Counted from the first letter of the stretch, positions 22,463-33,362 are shown. The stretch: DNA of 64,000 bases from Pinus tabuliformis (GCA_031772625.1 CM062819.1:1237193897-1237257896); one strand, 5' to 3'. The notes: a model not told the origin generated them from the sequence alone. Numbers and translations: made by a program.

Positions 22463-23930
22463 ATGTTGGGTTATGAATTTGAAATCATCTACAAAAATGG
22501 GAAGCAAAATTTTGTTGTAGATCCACTCTCAAGAAAGGATGAGGACTTGGAAGAAATTTTATGTGTCATTTCTATTATACAACCTGATTGGATAACTAAA
22601 GCAAGGGATGAATGGAAGAATGACGAAGAGGTGTGGACACTCATTCAAAAGTTGCAGCAAGATCTGAATACATATGATACATTTATCTGGAAAAATGATT
22701 CATTATGGTACAAATATTTCTCATATCTCTATAATAATTCCCAACTCAAACAAAACATTCTTTTGGAATTGCACACCTCCCCCTTAGAAGGGCACTCAGG
22801 AATTTTAAAAAGTTACCACAGGGTTAAGAAGGATTTTTTTTGGGATTGCCTTAAATATGATATTTAGAAGTTTGTGGTGGAGTTTTTGGCTTGCCAACAA
22901 AATAAAGTTGAGACAATTAAGACCCCAGGTCTATTACAATCTTTAGCCATTCCAAGTCAACGTTGGGAGGAGGTCTCAATGGATTTTATCACATGTTTAA
23001 CCAAGTATGAAGGAAAGAGTATCATCATGATGGTAGCTGATAGACTTACCAAGTATGCACACTTTTGTGCATTATCTCATATACTTAAAGAAAATATAGT
23101 TGATATAACTACATTTATGGAAACATTTCAAAATCTACATGGAAACCCAAAGATTATTGTAAGCGACAGAGATCCCATTTTCACTAGTAATTTTTGGATG
23201 AAATTATTTTCTTGTATGGGTACTCAATTATATCATAGCTCATTTTATCATCCTCAATCTGATGGGGAAATTGAGATAGTGAACACATTTTTAGAAGGAT
23301 ATATTCGTTTATTTGTATATGATAAACAAACACAATGGGTCAAGTGGTTACCTATGGATGAATGTTGGTATAACACTTCCTTCCATACTACAACCAAAAT
23401 GACCCCATTTATGGCACTTTATGGATATCATCCACCAACTATCACATCATATTTAAGGAAAAATTCTAAGTTTCAAGTAGTGGAAGATCACATCAAGCCT
23501 CAATAACAAGTTCTGTAACTCTTAAAGGATAACCTCACTTTGGCACAAAAGTGAATGAAACAATGGGCTGATCAACACCAGAGTGAAAGAAGTTTTAACG
23601 TAGGTGACTGTATTTTTACGACTACAACCATACAAACAAATTTCCCTCAAGAAAGCTAAGAAGGATAATAAATTATCACCCAAATACTATGGTCCTTACA
23701 AGGTGTTGCAAAATATTGGTATTATGGCATACAAATTGGAGCTTCCTACATCTTACCAAGTACACCCAGTTTTCCATGTTTCATTCTTAAAGAAGGTTAT
23801 CAGTGACAAGCTCCCAGTTCAAAAAATATTGCCAAAACTTGATGAAGAAGGAAAAATCATATTGGAGCCTGAAGCAGTCACAGAAACAAGAACTCAACAA
23901 CTAAGAAATCGATAAATTTTAGAGTGTCTA
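22463..23930 (+). pseudogene. Integrase of gypsy A with C-terminal chromodomain-like end
   Basis: The 22463-22867 piece carries the end of RNase H and the zinc-binding HHCC start (HTSPLEGHSGILKSYHRV). The 22874-23506 piece has the catalytic core with all three acidic residues (SMDFITCL, VSDRDPIF, QSDGEIEIVN). The first Cys of the HHCC pair is lost (EFLACQQNK). The 23604-23915 piece has KLSPKYYGPYKVL, VHPVFHVSFLKK and ILEPEAVTETRTQQLRNR. The remainder, out of frame, gives LFKWKNLLPKYLMWKDE, as in a chromodomain. Stops and one frameshift interrupt it. Confidence 0.85.
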
Positions 23931-24029
23931 TTTAAGTGGAAGAACTTACTTCCTAAATATTTGATGTGGAAGGATGAGAATTTTATATAGAAGCATCGAA
24001 CTACTCAAGCATTAAGGACAATAATTTTT

Positions 24030-24042
24030 GGAAGGAGAGGGG
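24030..24042 (+). promoter_or_regulatory. Polypurine tract of gypsy A
   Basis: GGAAGGAGAGGGG lies two bases before the 3' LTR start TGTTAGG. Confidence 0.85.
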
Positions 24043-24044
24043 CA

Positions 24045-24364
24045 TGTTAGGTCCCTATAATACTAATATAGCCCCTTTATTGTTATTTTTACTGTATCCC
24101 CCTATTGTTATTGTTGTACCCATGTAGCCCCCATATTTTTATTGTTATGCCCCATAAAATCCCACTATTGTTACCGTTGTGTCCTTACATTATTGTTGTT
24201 ATGTAGGCTCTAATTATATTGTGACCCCTCAGACTCCTATATATAGTAAGGAGGTCCATTTGAACCATTCAATAATTGTTCATTTATGTGATGTAAAGGA
24301 GGTTTTCCCCTTGAAAAGGATAATTTTGAAGTCGTTGATCTACATTTTTGTGATCTAGTTACAT
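24045..24364 (+). repeat. 3' LTR of gypsy A
   Basis: It matches the 5' LTR, starting at TGTTAGGTCCC and ending GTGATCTAGTTACAT. AATAAT follows directly, as before the 5' LTR. Confidence 0.9.
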
Positions 24365-24374
24365 AATAATAACA

Positions 24375-24385
24375 TCCTCACCTAT
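24375..24385. repeat. Target-site duplication, left copy (Penelope-like element)
   Basis: TCCTCACCTAT lies here and again at 26323-26333. The right copy reads straight into the resumed DUF4283-protein frame (LTYARICREIDLSKG). Confidence 0.7.
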
Positions 24386-24386
24386 A

Positions 24387-25280
24387 GATGATATCTTTGC
24401 TAAATGGAGCCATGGCTTAGATAGGCTCAAGGAATTCTTATCCCATATAAATAGCCTCTCCCAACACATAAAATTCACCATTGAAATTGAGCAAGACAAC
24501 CAGCTCCCCTTCTTAGATGTCCTCCTCACCAAGAAAGAAGGCAAGTTAAGCCACCAGGTCTTCAGGAAGAAAACACACACTGACAAGTATCTTCATGCAA
24601 ACTCCCACCACCATCCTAAGCAAAAAATGGGTGTCATCAAAACCCTAACCACGAGAGCCTCCAGAATCTCCGACCCAGAACATCTAGAGGAAGAACTTAT
24701 CCATCTCCACGAAGTTTTTGTAAACAATGGCTATCAACATCACACCATCAGCAAAATTATTAAAAATTCCTTAACCAATAAACAAAACAAAAAGAAATCA
24801 TTTGATAACCCTAGAATATCCCTTCCATATATCAAAGGAATCACTGATAAAATTGCCAAAGTTCTCGCTAAGCATAACATTATGGTGGCTTTCACCCCCC
24901 CTAACACCATAAAAAACATGCTTGAATCTGCAAAAGATGCAATTGACCCAAAATGTCACAAAGGCGTTTATTCGATTCCCTGTTCTTGTGGTAAAGTTTA
25001 CATAGGGGAAACAGGAAGATCCTTTGGAGTAAGATTAAAAGAGCACATTAGTGATATTACTAGAAATAGGTCTGATAAATCAGGTCTTGCAGAGCATGCT
25101 TGTTCCTCCTCACACTATATATGCATGGAACAAGCTAAATTAATCCACAAGGAAGACCACTATTTAAAAAGAAGAATTAAAGAGACAATAGAAATTGAAA
25201 AATCCTCTAATAATATGAATAGGGATGATGGTCTTAAACTAAGTAATACATGGAAACCCTTGTTAAACAAAATAAAGTAA
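24387..25280 (+). CDS. Penelope-like RT C-terminus fused to GIY-YIG endonuclease (fragment)
   Basis: One uninterrupted frame of 298 codons, with no start of its own. It begins at DDIFAKWSHG, the C motif of the PLE reverse transcriptase (the preceding residues come from target DNA). The thumb follows, with LPFLDVLLTKKEGKLSHQVF, RKKTHTDKYLHANSHHHPKQK and LTTRASRISD. The linker ends in a Cys-containing CHKGVYSIPCSCGKVYIGE, which holds both halves of GIY-YIG (GVY, YIG). The catalytic Arg (TGRSFGVRLKEH) and a later HACSSSH are present. The enzyme nicks target DNA and primes cDNA synthesis in full-length elements. Lack of the palm and fingers makes this copy inactive, but the surviving frame shows no stop, so the insertion is relatively recent. 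The first internal Met is at 24627. Confidence 0.9.
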   Translation, partial: DDIFAKWSHGLDRLKEFLSHINSLSQHIKFTIEIEQDNQLPFLDVLLTKKEGKLSHQVFRKKTHTDKYLHANSHHHPKQKMGVIKTLTTRASRISDPEHLEEELIHLHEVFVNNGYQHHTISKIIKNSLTNKQNKKKSFDNPRISLPYIKGITDKIAKVLAKHNIMVAFTPPNTIKNMLESAKDAIDPKCHKGVYSIPCSCGKVYIGETGRSFGVRLKEHISDITRNRSDKSGLAEHACSSSHYICMEQAKLIHKEDHYLKRRIKETIEIEKSSNNMNRDDGLKLSNTWKPLLNKIK

Positions 25281-26140
25281 CTTTAAGTTATACAAATTCT
25301 CCCTTAATACAGCATTTACAGCTCAAATAAATAAATAAATTACAACTAACATATATATATATATAATTTTAATTATAATTGCATAAATTAATAACCAAAT
25401 TCTATTAATTAATTAATTAAAAAAAAAAAAAAAAAAAAATTAACTAAATTTAAAATTAATTTAATTAATTAATTAATTAATTTAAATTGATTTTATTTTA
25501 AATTTAGTTCAATCTAAGTTTATTTTAATTTAGGCCAAATTAATTTAAGTGAATTAATTTTATTCAAAAAAAATCATTATTAATTAATTTAAAATTTAAA
25601 ATTAATTAATTAATGAATTAATCAACATAGTTTTAAATTGATTAATTAAACCAAATTTAAAATTAATTTAATTAATTAATTAATTAATTAATTAAATTAA
25701 TCTTTCGTTAAATTTAGTTTATATTAATTTATTTTTATTTAGGTCAAAAATTACTTTTAAATTTATTAATTAGATTAAAATTTATAACAAAATTAAAATT
25801 TATTTAATCCATTGAGTTTATATTAATTTTATTTTTAAATTAGGCCAAATTAATTTAAGTGAATTTATTTTATAAAAAAATTAAATTTATTAATTAAACT
25901 AAATTTAAAAATTAATTAATTAATTAATATACTTTTAAATGTAAAACCAATTTATTTAATTAATTAATTAAATTAATTTATTAAATTGATTTTATTTAGT
26001 TTATATTAATCTTATTTTTAATATTAGATCAAATCAATCTACTATTAAAAAATTACTTTTAATATAGGTTAAAATTATTAATTAAATTAAAACTTAAAAA
26101 TCAAAATTAAAAATTTATTTATCCATTTGTTAATAAAGTG
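25281..26140. repeat. AT-rich (TTAA)n-type repeats in the 3' region of the Penelope-like element
   Basis: About 0.85 kb, almost only A and T, with many TTAATTAA runs and a poly-A run at 25421-25438. A longer degenerate unit recurs: TTTAGTT..ATTAATTTTATTTTTAATTTAGG(C/T)CAAA near 25531, 25740, 25841 and 26025, at irregular spacing. Lack of stop-free frames shows it is non-coding. Confidence 0.8.
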
Positions 26141-26240
26141 TTGAAATCTAGCCGACCTCTCCAAACCTAGGTTATCTATCCATCCTTCTATTAATAGGTT
26201 CTCATTTTCTTGACTCTCTCTTTCTCAAAATGCAGATCTC

Positions 26241-26290
26241 ATTACCCTGATGATGGACTCACCTAGCTAGTCCGAAACGTTGGTTTCAAA
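26241..26290 (+). ncRNA. Hammerhead ribozyme-like motif at the 3' end of the Penelope-like element
   Basis: The sequence has CTGATGA (26247-26253), a perfect 5-bp helix II (GGACT 26255-26259 with AGTCC 26269-26273, loop CACCTAGCT) and GAAA (26274-26277). The minimal helix III palindrome ACGT follows (26277-26280), with predicted cleavage after T at 26281. Helix I starts with ACC (26244-26246) pairing GGT (26282-26284). This is the type I layout with a very short helix III described for hammerheads of Penelope-like elements, which work best as dimers. One extra base (T 26254) lies between the CTGATGA box and helix II, and helix I is short before an internal loop. Self-cleavage is inferred, not shown. 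Confidence 0.75.
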
Positions 26291-26322
26291 ATTGCTCACA
26301 GGTTTTTCCATTAATTAAATAA

Positions 26323-26333
26323 TCCTCACCTAT
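26323..26333. repeat. Target-site duplication, right copy (Penelope-like element)
   Basis: TCCTCACCTAT, identical to 24375-24385. Confidence 0.7.
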
Positions 26334-26830
26334 GCCAGAATATGCAGGGAGATAGATCTAAGTAAAGGGTTACCAAACCACATTACATTGAAACATGTGG
26401 GATTTTAGTTTTCACATGTATTAGATTATGAGAACACAACATTTTTATGTAATGTATCTTTTCAAATAGGACATCTACAAGACACATGCCCATTGGCTAA
26501 GAAGTTAACAAAAAAGGAAAAAGTCAGAACAAACCAAAAGGTTGGAATTTTGCTGAGACCCCTTCATCTGATTGATACTCAATTACAATAGGTTTCTGTA
26601 GCTGATTGTTATCGGCCTCCACTAGAACATTATATAAATACGACACACAATGAGGAAGGCACCGCCAACAAAAATCATGTCCACATATCAGAAAGCTCAG
26701 ATTCGAACAAGGAATAATCATCTGAGGCCTTTATGAGTGATTTATCTATGTTTCTAGGGGATCGTAATGATGGAGTATGGCTTCAAGTCCAAAAAAAAAA
26801 GGGAAGAAGGGGAGACCAAGTGTATCCATT
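26323..26830 (+). pseudogene. DUF4283 (LINE ORF1-like) pseudogene, 3' part with zinc-knuckle remnant
   Basis: The frame resumes as LTYARICREIDLSKGLPNHITLK, the normal continuation of the family after the GNTFGTFKKMD end of the 5' part at 18549. Then comes YENTTFLCNVSFQIGHLQDTCPLAKK, a damaged CCHC knuckle (GHLQ..CP), and further on VWLQVQKKKGRRGD at about 26774-26815. Stops and frameshifts occur between the pieces. A few hundred bases beyond 26830 may still belong to it, but I see no motif there. Confidence 0.75.
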
Positions 26831-27524
26831 ACTTGATCCTCCTCCTTGTATTATATTATATTTTTGTTGTTATAGTTTTTGGTTGTTTGCACCCTTTTTT
26901 TTTTTTAGGATCTTCTGTATGCTTACATGCATTATGTATTAAAAATAATTTCCAAAGAGGATTTGGGTAGATCCTTGATGAATGAAAAATTTATGCATAT
27001 ACAAAATTTATTTTCCTTTCAATCATGAATGAAGTTACAAGATTCTTTTCTCATGCAAGAAAAATAGGGAAAGCATGCAATTACCCAAAATGATCATGCA
27101 TTTCCCATGCATCCCAATTGATTTAAATTACATGGCCAAGTGAATTCAAACCCATTTCTCTATACTTTACCATCATAATTAGCACATTGATCATACATAA
27201 AATAATATAATAGAAACAAGTTAGGCTCAACTGTGCTACAAAGTTTCTCAATGTTGGCCACCCCATGCCAGATCTTGATGTATTTAACACAAAAAGTGAA
27301 GGTCACTCTCCAAGTCGGCCACCTTTACTTGCTCATTTTTCTTTATTTGGGTCCATTTAACATGAAATTTCTCCAACACCATACCTTCCTAGATGTGTCC
27401 ATAGAACATGAGAATTGATTAGTGATCTTGATGGTGATCTTTCAAATAGACATTTTACATGTTCCTAGTTTCAATGAGCCCCTTTTTTGGTTCAAGTTTC
27501 AAAAAATCAATATATTACCATTCA
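26831..27524. other. Unassigned AT-rich sequence
   Basis: Overlapping short plus-strand ORFs at 26733-26970 are the tail of the pseudogene and a T-rich run. Nothing recognisable follows. Confidence 0.4.
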
Positions 27525-29000
27525 TATAAGCTTTTTCCCATCCAAATTGGGATGCAATAATGAATGAAAAATGTCATTCCTTTATAGTAAACAATGCTTG
27601 TGATCTTATATCTCTTTTAAAAGGAAGAAATTTTGTTAGTTTTAATTGGGCGTACAACAATAAAGATGAATTAGATGGAAGTGTTGATAAACATGAGGCT
27701 TGGTTATTTTCCAATGGATTTCCTCAAGTGGAAGGGATTTATTGTCAATGATACCTTTACCCTTACAACAAGAATGAATTCCATGCACCTTGTTCTCGCC
27801 CTTATTGTTTCATATAAATGGGAGGTCCACCAAATGAATGCTAAATACACCTCTTTGCATGGGGATTTCAAGAATAAATTTACATGGAACAACCTCTTGC
27901 CTATATCTAGAATTCTCTGGCCTTGTTTTCCATCTTAAAAAATCTCTTTATGGCCTTAATCAAGCTCCTTGATCTTCATATGATAAAATGTATATATTTC
28001 TTCTTGACATTAATTTTTGTAGATGTCATTCTAATCCCAATGTAAATACCAAGGAAGTAGGTAACCATCTCATAATACTTTTTCTTTACGTAGTGATCCC
28101 AAAATTTAAACCCATGTAAAATCTACCATGAAGAATAAATTTGAAATGATAGATTTAGGACATTTGCAATAAGCTCTTGGCCTCCAAGTTTTGAAAACCA
28201 AGGAAGGAATTTTCCATTTTCCATTTTCCAATTTTAAATATGCATGTGATATTCTTCACCATTTTCACATGGAAGATTCTAAACCAAATATATCACTTAT
28301 ACTATACCTAAAGTATATGTCACTTTGTACCATTAGTTAATTTGCATCTTTTTGTATTTGACTCATTCACATCCTAATATTTTCTTTGCTATCGATCTTA
28401 TTCCTGGTATATGCCAACAATCCACACAAGCCATTGGAAAGCAGAAAAATGGATATTTTGGTATCTAGGGTAGGGTTCAATTCATGACATTACACTTTAG
28501 GGGGGATTTAATGTTATTTGGTTTCACTAATTTTGATTGTACAACTGACCTTGACGATTAAAAGTATACTACAAGTTTTGTTTTCATTATTGGTTGTAGA
28601 CTTGTCACTTGGTCTTGTAAGAAGTGTTTTTCCCTTTCCTTCTCTTCAGTAGCAACCAAGTATTGAGTGACAATTAGTTCAATTCAAAAATCCATATGCA
28701 TTTGGCAGATTATTTTAGATTTATATTCCAATACCAATATTTGACCACACTCTAGTAGTGCAATAATTAGAGTGCCATTCAACTCACCAAATATCTAGTT
28801 TAGCATTGGTACAATGAGCAAATTGAGCTTCAAATGCACTTCATTAGAAAGCTTCTTTAGGCTGACATTCTCAAAGTGCACTGTTTCCTCATAGATGATA
28901 AGGTTATAGACATTTTCACAAAGCCTCTCATAGAAGAGAAGCATTTCAAACTTCAATCTATGTTAAGAGTTCAAGAAGTTTTCATTAAAGGGGGATAGGC
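27525..29000 (+). pseudogene. Ty1/copia RT-RNase H remnant
   Basis: Pieces in several frames keep the copia order. The RT start reads HPNWDAIMNEKCHSFIVNN, then LDGSVDKHEAWLFSNGFPQ, then YKWEVHQMNAKYTSLHGDF and IYMEQP. The later RT reads KFEMIDLGHLQ.ALGLQV, then KTKEGIFHF and FHMEDSKPN. RNase H remnants follow (TTSFVFIIGCRLVTWSCKK). The YVDD catalytic motif is lost. It is much more decayed than the other copia elements in the window. Confidence 0.75.
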
Positions 29001-29069
29001 TCTAGTGAGTCCGTCCATCTCCTATTGGGTCACATTTATAAATCCTTCAATCCTATCCCAAGTTTTTAT

Positions 29070-29700
29070 AAAGGGGGAATGTTACGATGTTTAGACACAT
29101 AGGATTTAGTTAATATAAACTTGGATTATTGACTATTTAGGTTAAGTGCAATACTTTGGTATGCGTTGTAATTACCTAATCCAATGCTCATGATTATGTT
29201 CTGAATATAGAGTGATATAATTGTTTATGTTTTACATGATACTAACAACAATGCTTATATATGGCTTAACAACATATTTTTCCATGATATCTATTTAAAG
29301 AACATAGAGGGGCATTTGTTGGTGATTAATGGTGGGAAACTTAACTGTAAATTATTTTTCTTTTGCATTAAGATTTTGTCTCAAAGTGGTCACATTGGTT
29401 TGAGCCATGGGCTATTTTCATCTCAAATGCTTCTAACCACTTAATATATTCACATACTAATATTTGGTCCATTTATATGAGTGCTTGCCTTAATGTATTG
29501 GACCTTTGTGGATATACTTTATTTATTGAAGAATAAATACCATCTAATATTGACAAAACAATATTTTGAAAAATCATTAATAATTTTTTAGATGCTAAGA
29601 GGATCATTAAAGAAAATAAGACGCAAGGAGTGGGACCTGAGACACTACGACAAAATCCACAAATTTAATCAATACTATACATTTGTGGTTATTGTAAAAT
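29070..29700 (+). repeat. Polypurine tract and start of the 3' LTR of the copia remnant
   Basis: AAAGGGGGAA (29070-29079) is followed by TGTTACGATG at 29080, a typical PPT/LTR junction. An earlier AAAGGGGGATAG at 28988 is a second purine tract. I could not locate the LTR's right end or its 5' partner. Confidence 0.5.
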
Positions 29701-30419
29701 CATTGATATGTTTGAAATGTTTTAATTTTATATGCTTTTGACTTGCTATCTTTTTCTTATGTAGTCTTTTAGTACCATTGTCCTACTTTCAAGGTCATTT
29801 GTTGGAAATTGATAAATCTAATTGATCTTATCTTATTTCATTTATATGCATGATTTATTTAGTTAGTTTTTCTATTATTTAGTGGAATAAATAAATAAGG
29901 TAGACTCGTTCTCACATGACATGATGTTGATTTTTTTTTCCACTAACACTATAACCTCCAAATAGCCCCACATGGCCCAACACACTACTTTCATGGCTAG
30001 TCAAGATTTGAATTGGTGATGTCACAAGGAGTACTTAACAGTGCACTCTATGGCAACTTATGTAAATCTCATATGATTCATGTAAATTTGTGATTAGGTG
30101 AAGAGAAATTAATAAATATATATTATTTAGGTCTTGTTAGTTCCAGTCTTCTCAGCCTATCACCAGGGATCAACATGAGCTCTTACTATTTTTGGTTTTG
30201 TTAGATGTTTTGCACATGATGTTCAACACAAAACATGTCACAAGTGTGTCCATTAGAAGAAGCTTGGAAAAATATTTCCAACGGTATATCACACTCCCGT
30301 AACCGGTTCCTAAATTAGAATAAATGAATGAGTGATTCTTGGTTATGCATGTTTTGAGGTCAGTTGCTGCACACAATGACAAGTTTAGTACAAAATTAGT
30401 TTTTGAAATAATGGTAATG

Positions 30420-30960
30420 AATTTTTGAAAAGTGAAAGAGAATTTTGTTCATCACATACTAAATAAAAAAAACCTCCTTCAGTTTATGCACAGGTGCTAC
30501 TATGTGGGAGATATATAGTGATATTTGGAGCCTACTTTAAAACAAAGCAAAATTTTCATATTTTTTTACTGTTTTAGTCATTTTAGTGCGGGGCCATTTT
30601 ACAACAGATGGAAAGTAATTTTACAAAACACAAGGAGGTTTTTGTTAAGCACGAGCCATATAACAAAAAAATCTTTCATTTTATTCACAGGTGTCATGGA
30701 TTGGGATATGTGACTAGATCTTTATAGCTCATTTTCATAGATTTAAATTTTTAATGATTTTCTGTTTTAGAGATGATTTTGTGGAACAGATTGCGAGCTA
30801 TTGGAAACAAATTTCCCAAATTTGAAAGAGGTTTTTCTCCAAAATTACCTTATCTACAAAACCTCTTTCAGTTTTGTAACAGGTGCTATGGTTTAGGAGA
30901 TACGAGTTCATCTTCAACACTTATTTTCAAAAATTCGGCCCAAGTTTAATGTAACTAATT
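30420..30960. repeat. About 195-bp tandem repeat, three diverged copies
   Basis: The core AACCTC(C/T)TTCAGTTT....ACAGGTGCTA...GGGAGATA recurs with its AGGTG anchor at 30492, 30689 and 30881 (spacings 197 and 192). The middle copy is the most diverged. Confidence 0.7.
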
Positions 30961-32520
30961 CTATTTTGAAGAAAATGGTTGAGCTCAATCCCTTAGTACA
31001 AGGATGAGAAAATGTATATATTTTATGAATTTCATAGTGTAGGGGTTGGATTTTGGTAGAAGGTTGGACTCTTGAGAAAGCCTTGAGCTTCATTGTACAC
31101 TCATATTAGCATTTTGGCTAAGGAATTGAGACCAGAGTTTGCAACACTCTTTGGGATTCATGTGGCAATTTGTCTTGGTACAATGCTTTTCTTTGTAATT
31201 GTGAATTTGCTTATATATCATGTATGACATTCTCTATCTTGTTTCTTCTGAACTAAACAAACAAGAGTGTAAGTAGAATCCATTGAAATTGCAATGCTCT
31301 ACTTGAAGTTTGCTTTAGTTTTTTGATGTTTTCAGCTGTTTGGGGAGGATCCATGTTTTCCCTTGCCCTCTTCAACACCTCACCTGTCTAATCCTTCCAT
31401 CTCATTCAATTTTAAGTGCCAAAAATAATTGCCTACCTTGCCCCATTGAGATCTCTGCAGGACTGAGCCTCAATCCCCGCACCCAAAATCTCTCTTTCCA
31501 TCTGAGCCAACAAAACATTATTTTATTCAATCAAACTCTCTTGCACATATACCAAGCCTAAGATCAGTAGATATTTCAGTCATCTCAGGCCCTCATCGAT
31601 CATAATTTACTGAGATCGACCCGGAGAGATCCCTCTCCTGACCTGGTAGGGCTAGCTACTAGACTGAGCGTGGTTTGATGTTGGCCCTGGATCCTACCTT
31701 TTCAGCCTGAGGTAAATCTAGGCACTAACAAGTCTAACAAGGAGGTTCATGATTAGAGGGCATTTTGTAAGCTTATTGATATAATCCCATTTATTATGTT
31801 GATATATTAAGATAATATATGTCATTATTATATATGGTTTTATATTATTGAATATAGTTAAATGACTAAAACCATGATCCCATTAGCAAATAATTAAAGT
31901 ATGCACTGAGGAGTGACTAAAAAAAATGGTGTTGACACTCGATTCCATGGCTAATGTAATTAATTGTTAATTATGATTTTTTTTTTTAAATTATAAATAG
32001 TGGGAATTATCCATTCATCGATTTAAATATATTATATTATACTAGAATAATGATGATGAGGGTGAAATGAATATATTAGAGTGATTTGATAACTTTTTAA
32101 TCTATATATCTTTAAATAACAACAATTTTCATTTTATTGAAGTTGTGTTCATTTGTTATGTTTTAATAATGCAAGGATGAGAAGGGTTCAAAATATGAGA
32201 TTATTGAAAACATCAGGAATCAACTTTGAAAGCCAAATTCATTTCATTTCCTCATATATGCACATATTTTTTCCATGTTGTGAAATTGATTGAAAGTTAT
32301 TGCAATTAAATTTCATATTTTTGTTTATGGACACATGGTTTTTGATACCATGATTTGAAACTCAACACAGTCAGACTGGCGGATTACATTTATATATACA
32401 CAATTGTTTCTTTGACTATTAACATTCTTTAAAATAGATTCTCTAATAATAATGTTTTTCAATATTTTTTTTTTCCATATTGTAAAATAAATATTAATAA
32501 CTAAATACTAAATTATCTAG

Positions 32521-32571
32521 TTAATAATAATAATAATAATAATAATTAATAAAGAATAATAATAATTAAAT
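32521..32571. repeat. (AAT)n microsatellite, interrupted
   Basis: TTAATAATAATAATAATAATAATAATTAATAAAG-type run; simple trinucleotide repeat. Confidence 0.9.
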
Positions 32572-32876
32572 TAGTAATAGAAATTAGATAATTAATAATG
32601 CTTATCTTGTGACTTTAATGCTAAAACGACATAATTTTGATCTTAATGTACAAAGTGTATTTTCTACAATTTTCATGTGATACAAAATAAATAATAATGA
32701 TTGTCTTGGCATTAAAATGATTCATGAGTGATGCAATATGATGCTAAAGTACAAAAAATAATATTAATAGCAACACATATGTGATGTTAACATAACACAA
32801 TGTCAATGTAAAATGACACTAATAAGAGATAAATATGACATCGAATAATTAAAGGTTTTGTAATTTGATGCTAATG

Positions 32877-32968
32877 AACACAAATATGATGCAAGAACAA
32901 GAGATTATCTAAAACATTAATGAACACAAATATGATGCAAGAAAAATAGGTTATCTAAAACATCAATG
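32877..32968. repeat. 46-bp tandem duplication
   Basis: AACACAAATATGATGCAAGA starts at 32877 and again at 32923. Each copy is followed by GATTATCT or GGTTATCT and AAAACAT(T/C)AATG. Confidence 0.8.
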
Positions 32969-33106
32969 CCCATATCGACATATTGCAATGTTAATACAAT
33001 GTAAAAAACATGATTTTATGTTAAAATAAACTCTATAAGTTTTTTTTTTTTGAATAACATGAGATGAAACTTGATAGTAAACATTATAAGGCATATTTTA
33101 GCATCA

Positions 33107-33111
33107 AAATT
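33107..33111. repeat. Target-site duplication, left copy (copia D)
   Basis: AAATT, matching 45701-45705. Confidence 0.85.
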
Positions 33112-33355
33112 TGTTAAAAAATTGAAGAATCAACTTTATTGATCAATTGGGCAGCTCATAGGTGAGGAGATCCACCTGGAGACTGCCTCTGGCAGAATGC
33201 TCTACAATCTTCATCTTACAATTAAAAAAATATATATATTTTCACACATGTAGGGAAGTTATGACAACTGCCTAACAAATAGGAATTAATTCCTAATCTA
33301 AAGCTCTAGTGAACCAAATCTCTCGAGATTTACATATTCTCCATTATCTTCATCA
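33112..33355 (-). repeat. 3' LTR of copia D
   Basis: It aligns with 45458-45700 (TGTTAAAAAA...TTCA(T/A)CA on the plus strand). Its outer edge abuts AAATT and its inner edge abuts the polypurine tract TTAAGGGAGAG (minus strand, 33356-33366), which overlaps the pol stop codon. Confidence 0.9.
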
Positions 33356-33362
33356 CTCTCCC

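Larger units (their letters stand above)
18550..24364 (+). mobile_element. Ty3/gypsy chromovirus-type retrotransposon 'A', degraded
   Basis: This 5.8-kb element has two LTRs of about 320 bp starting TGTTAGGTCCCTATAATACTA (first base altered in the 5' copy). It also has a Met-initiator-type PBS, gag, protease, RT, RNase H and integrase remnants in gypsy order, a polypurine tract and a probable AATAAT target duplication. The pol order (integrase after RNase H) shows it is Ty3/gypsy. The end of pol reads like a chromodomain. It is the same family as the element starting at 59321. Many stops and frameshifts make it non-autonomous. Confidence 0.9.
24386..26322 (+). mobile_element. 5'-truncated Penelope-like element with GIY-YIG endonuclease
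   Basis: The insert is 1937 bp between 11-bp direct repeats inside the DUF4283 pseudogene. It begins in the middle of RT at the catalytic DD and continues through the RT thumb and a GIY-YIG endonuclease. It then has about 0.8 kb of AT-rich repeats and ends with a hammerhead-like motif about 30 bp from its right edge. The 5' truncation is typical of target-primed reverse transcription. PLEs with GIY-YIG are known in animals and, in plants, from conifers. Confidence 0.85.
29701..33106. other. AT-rich intergenic DNA without recognised genes
   Basis: Only tandem repeats, listed separately, stand out. The short ORFs show no family signature. Confidence 0.45.
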
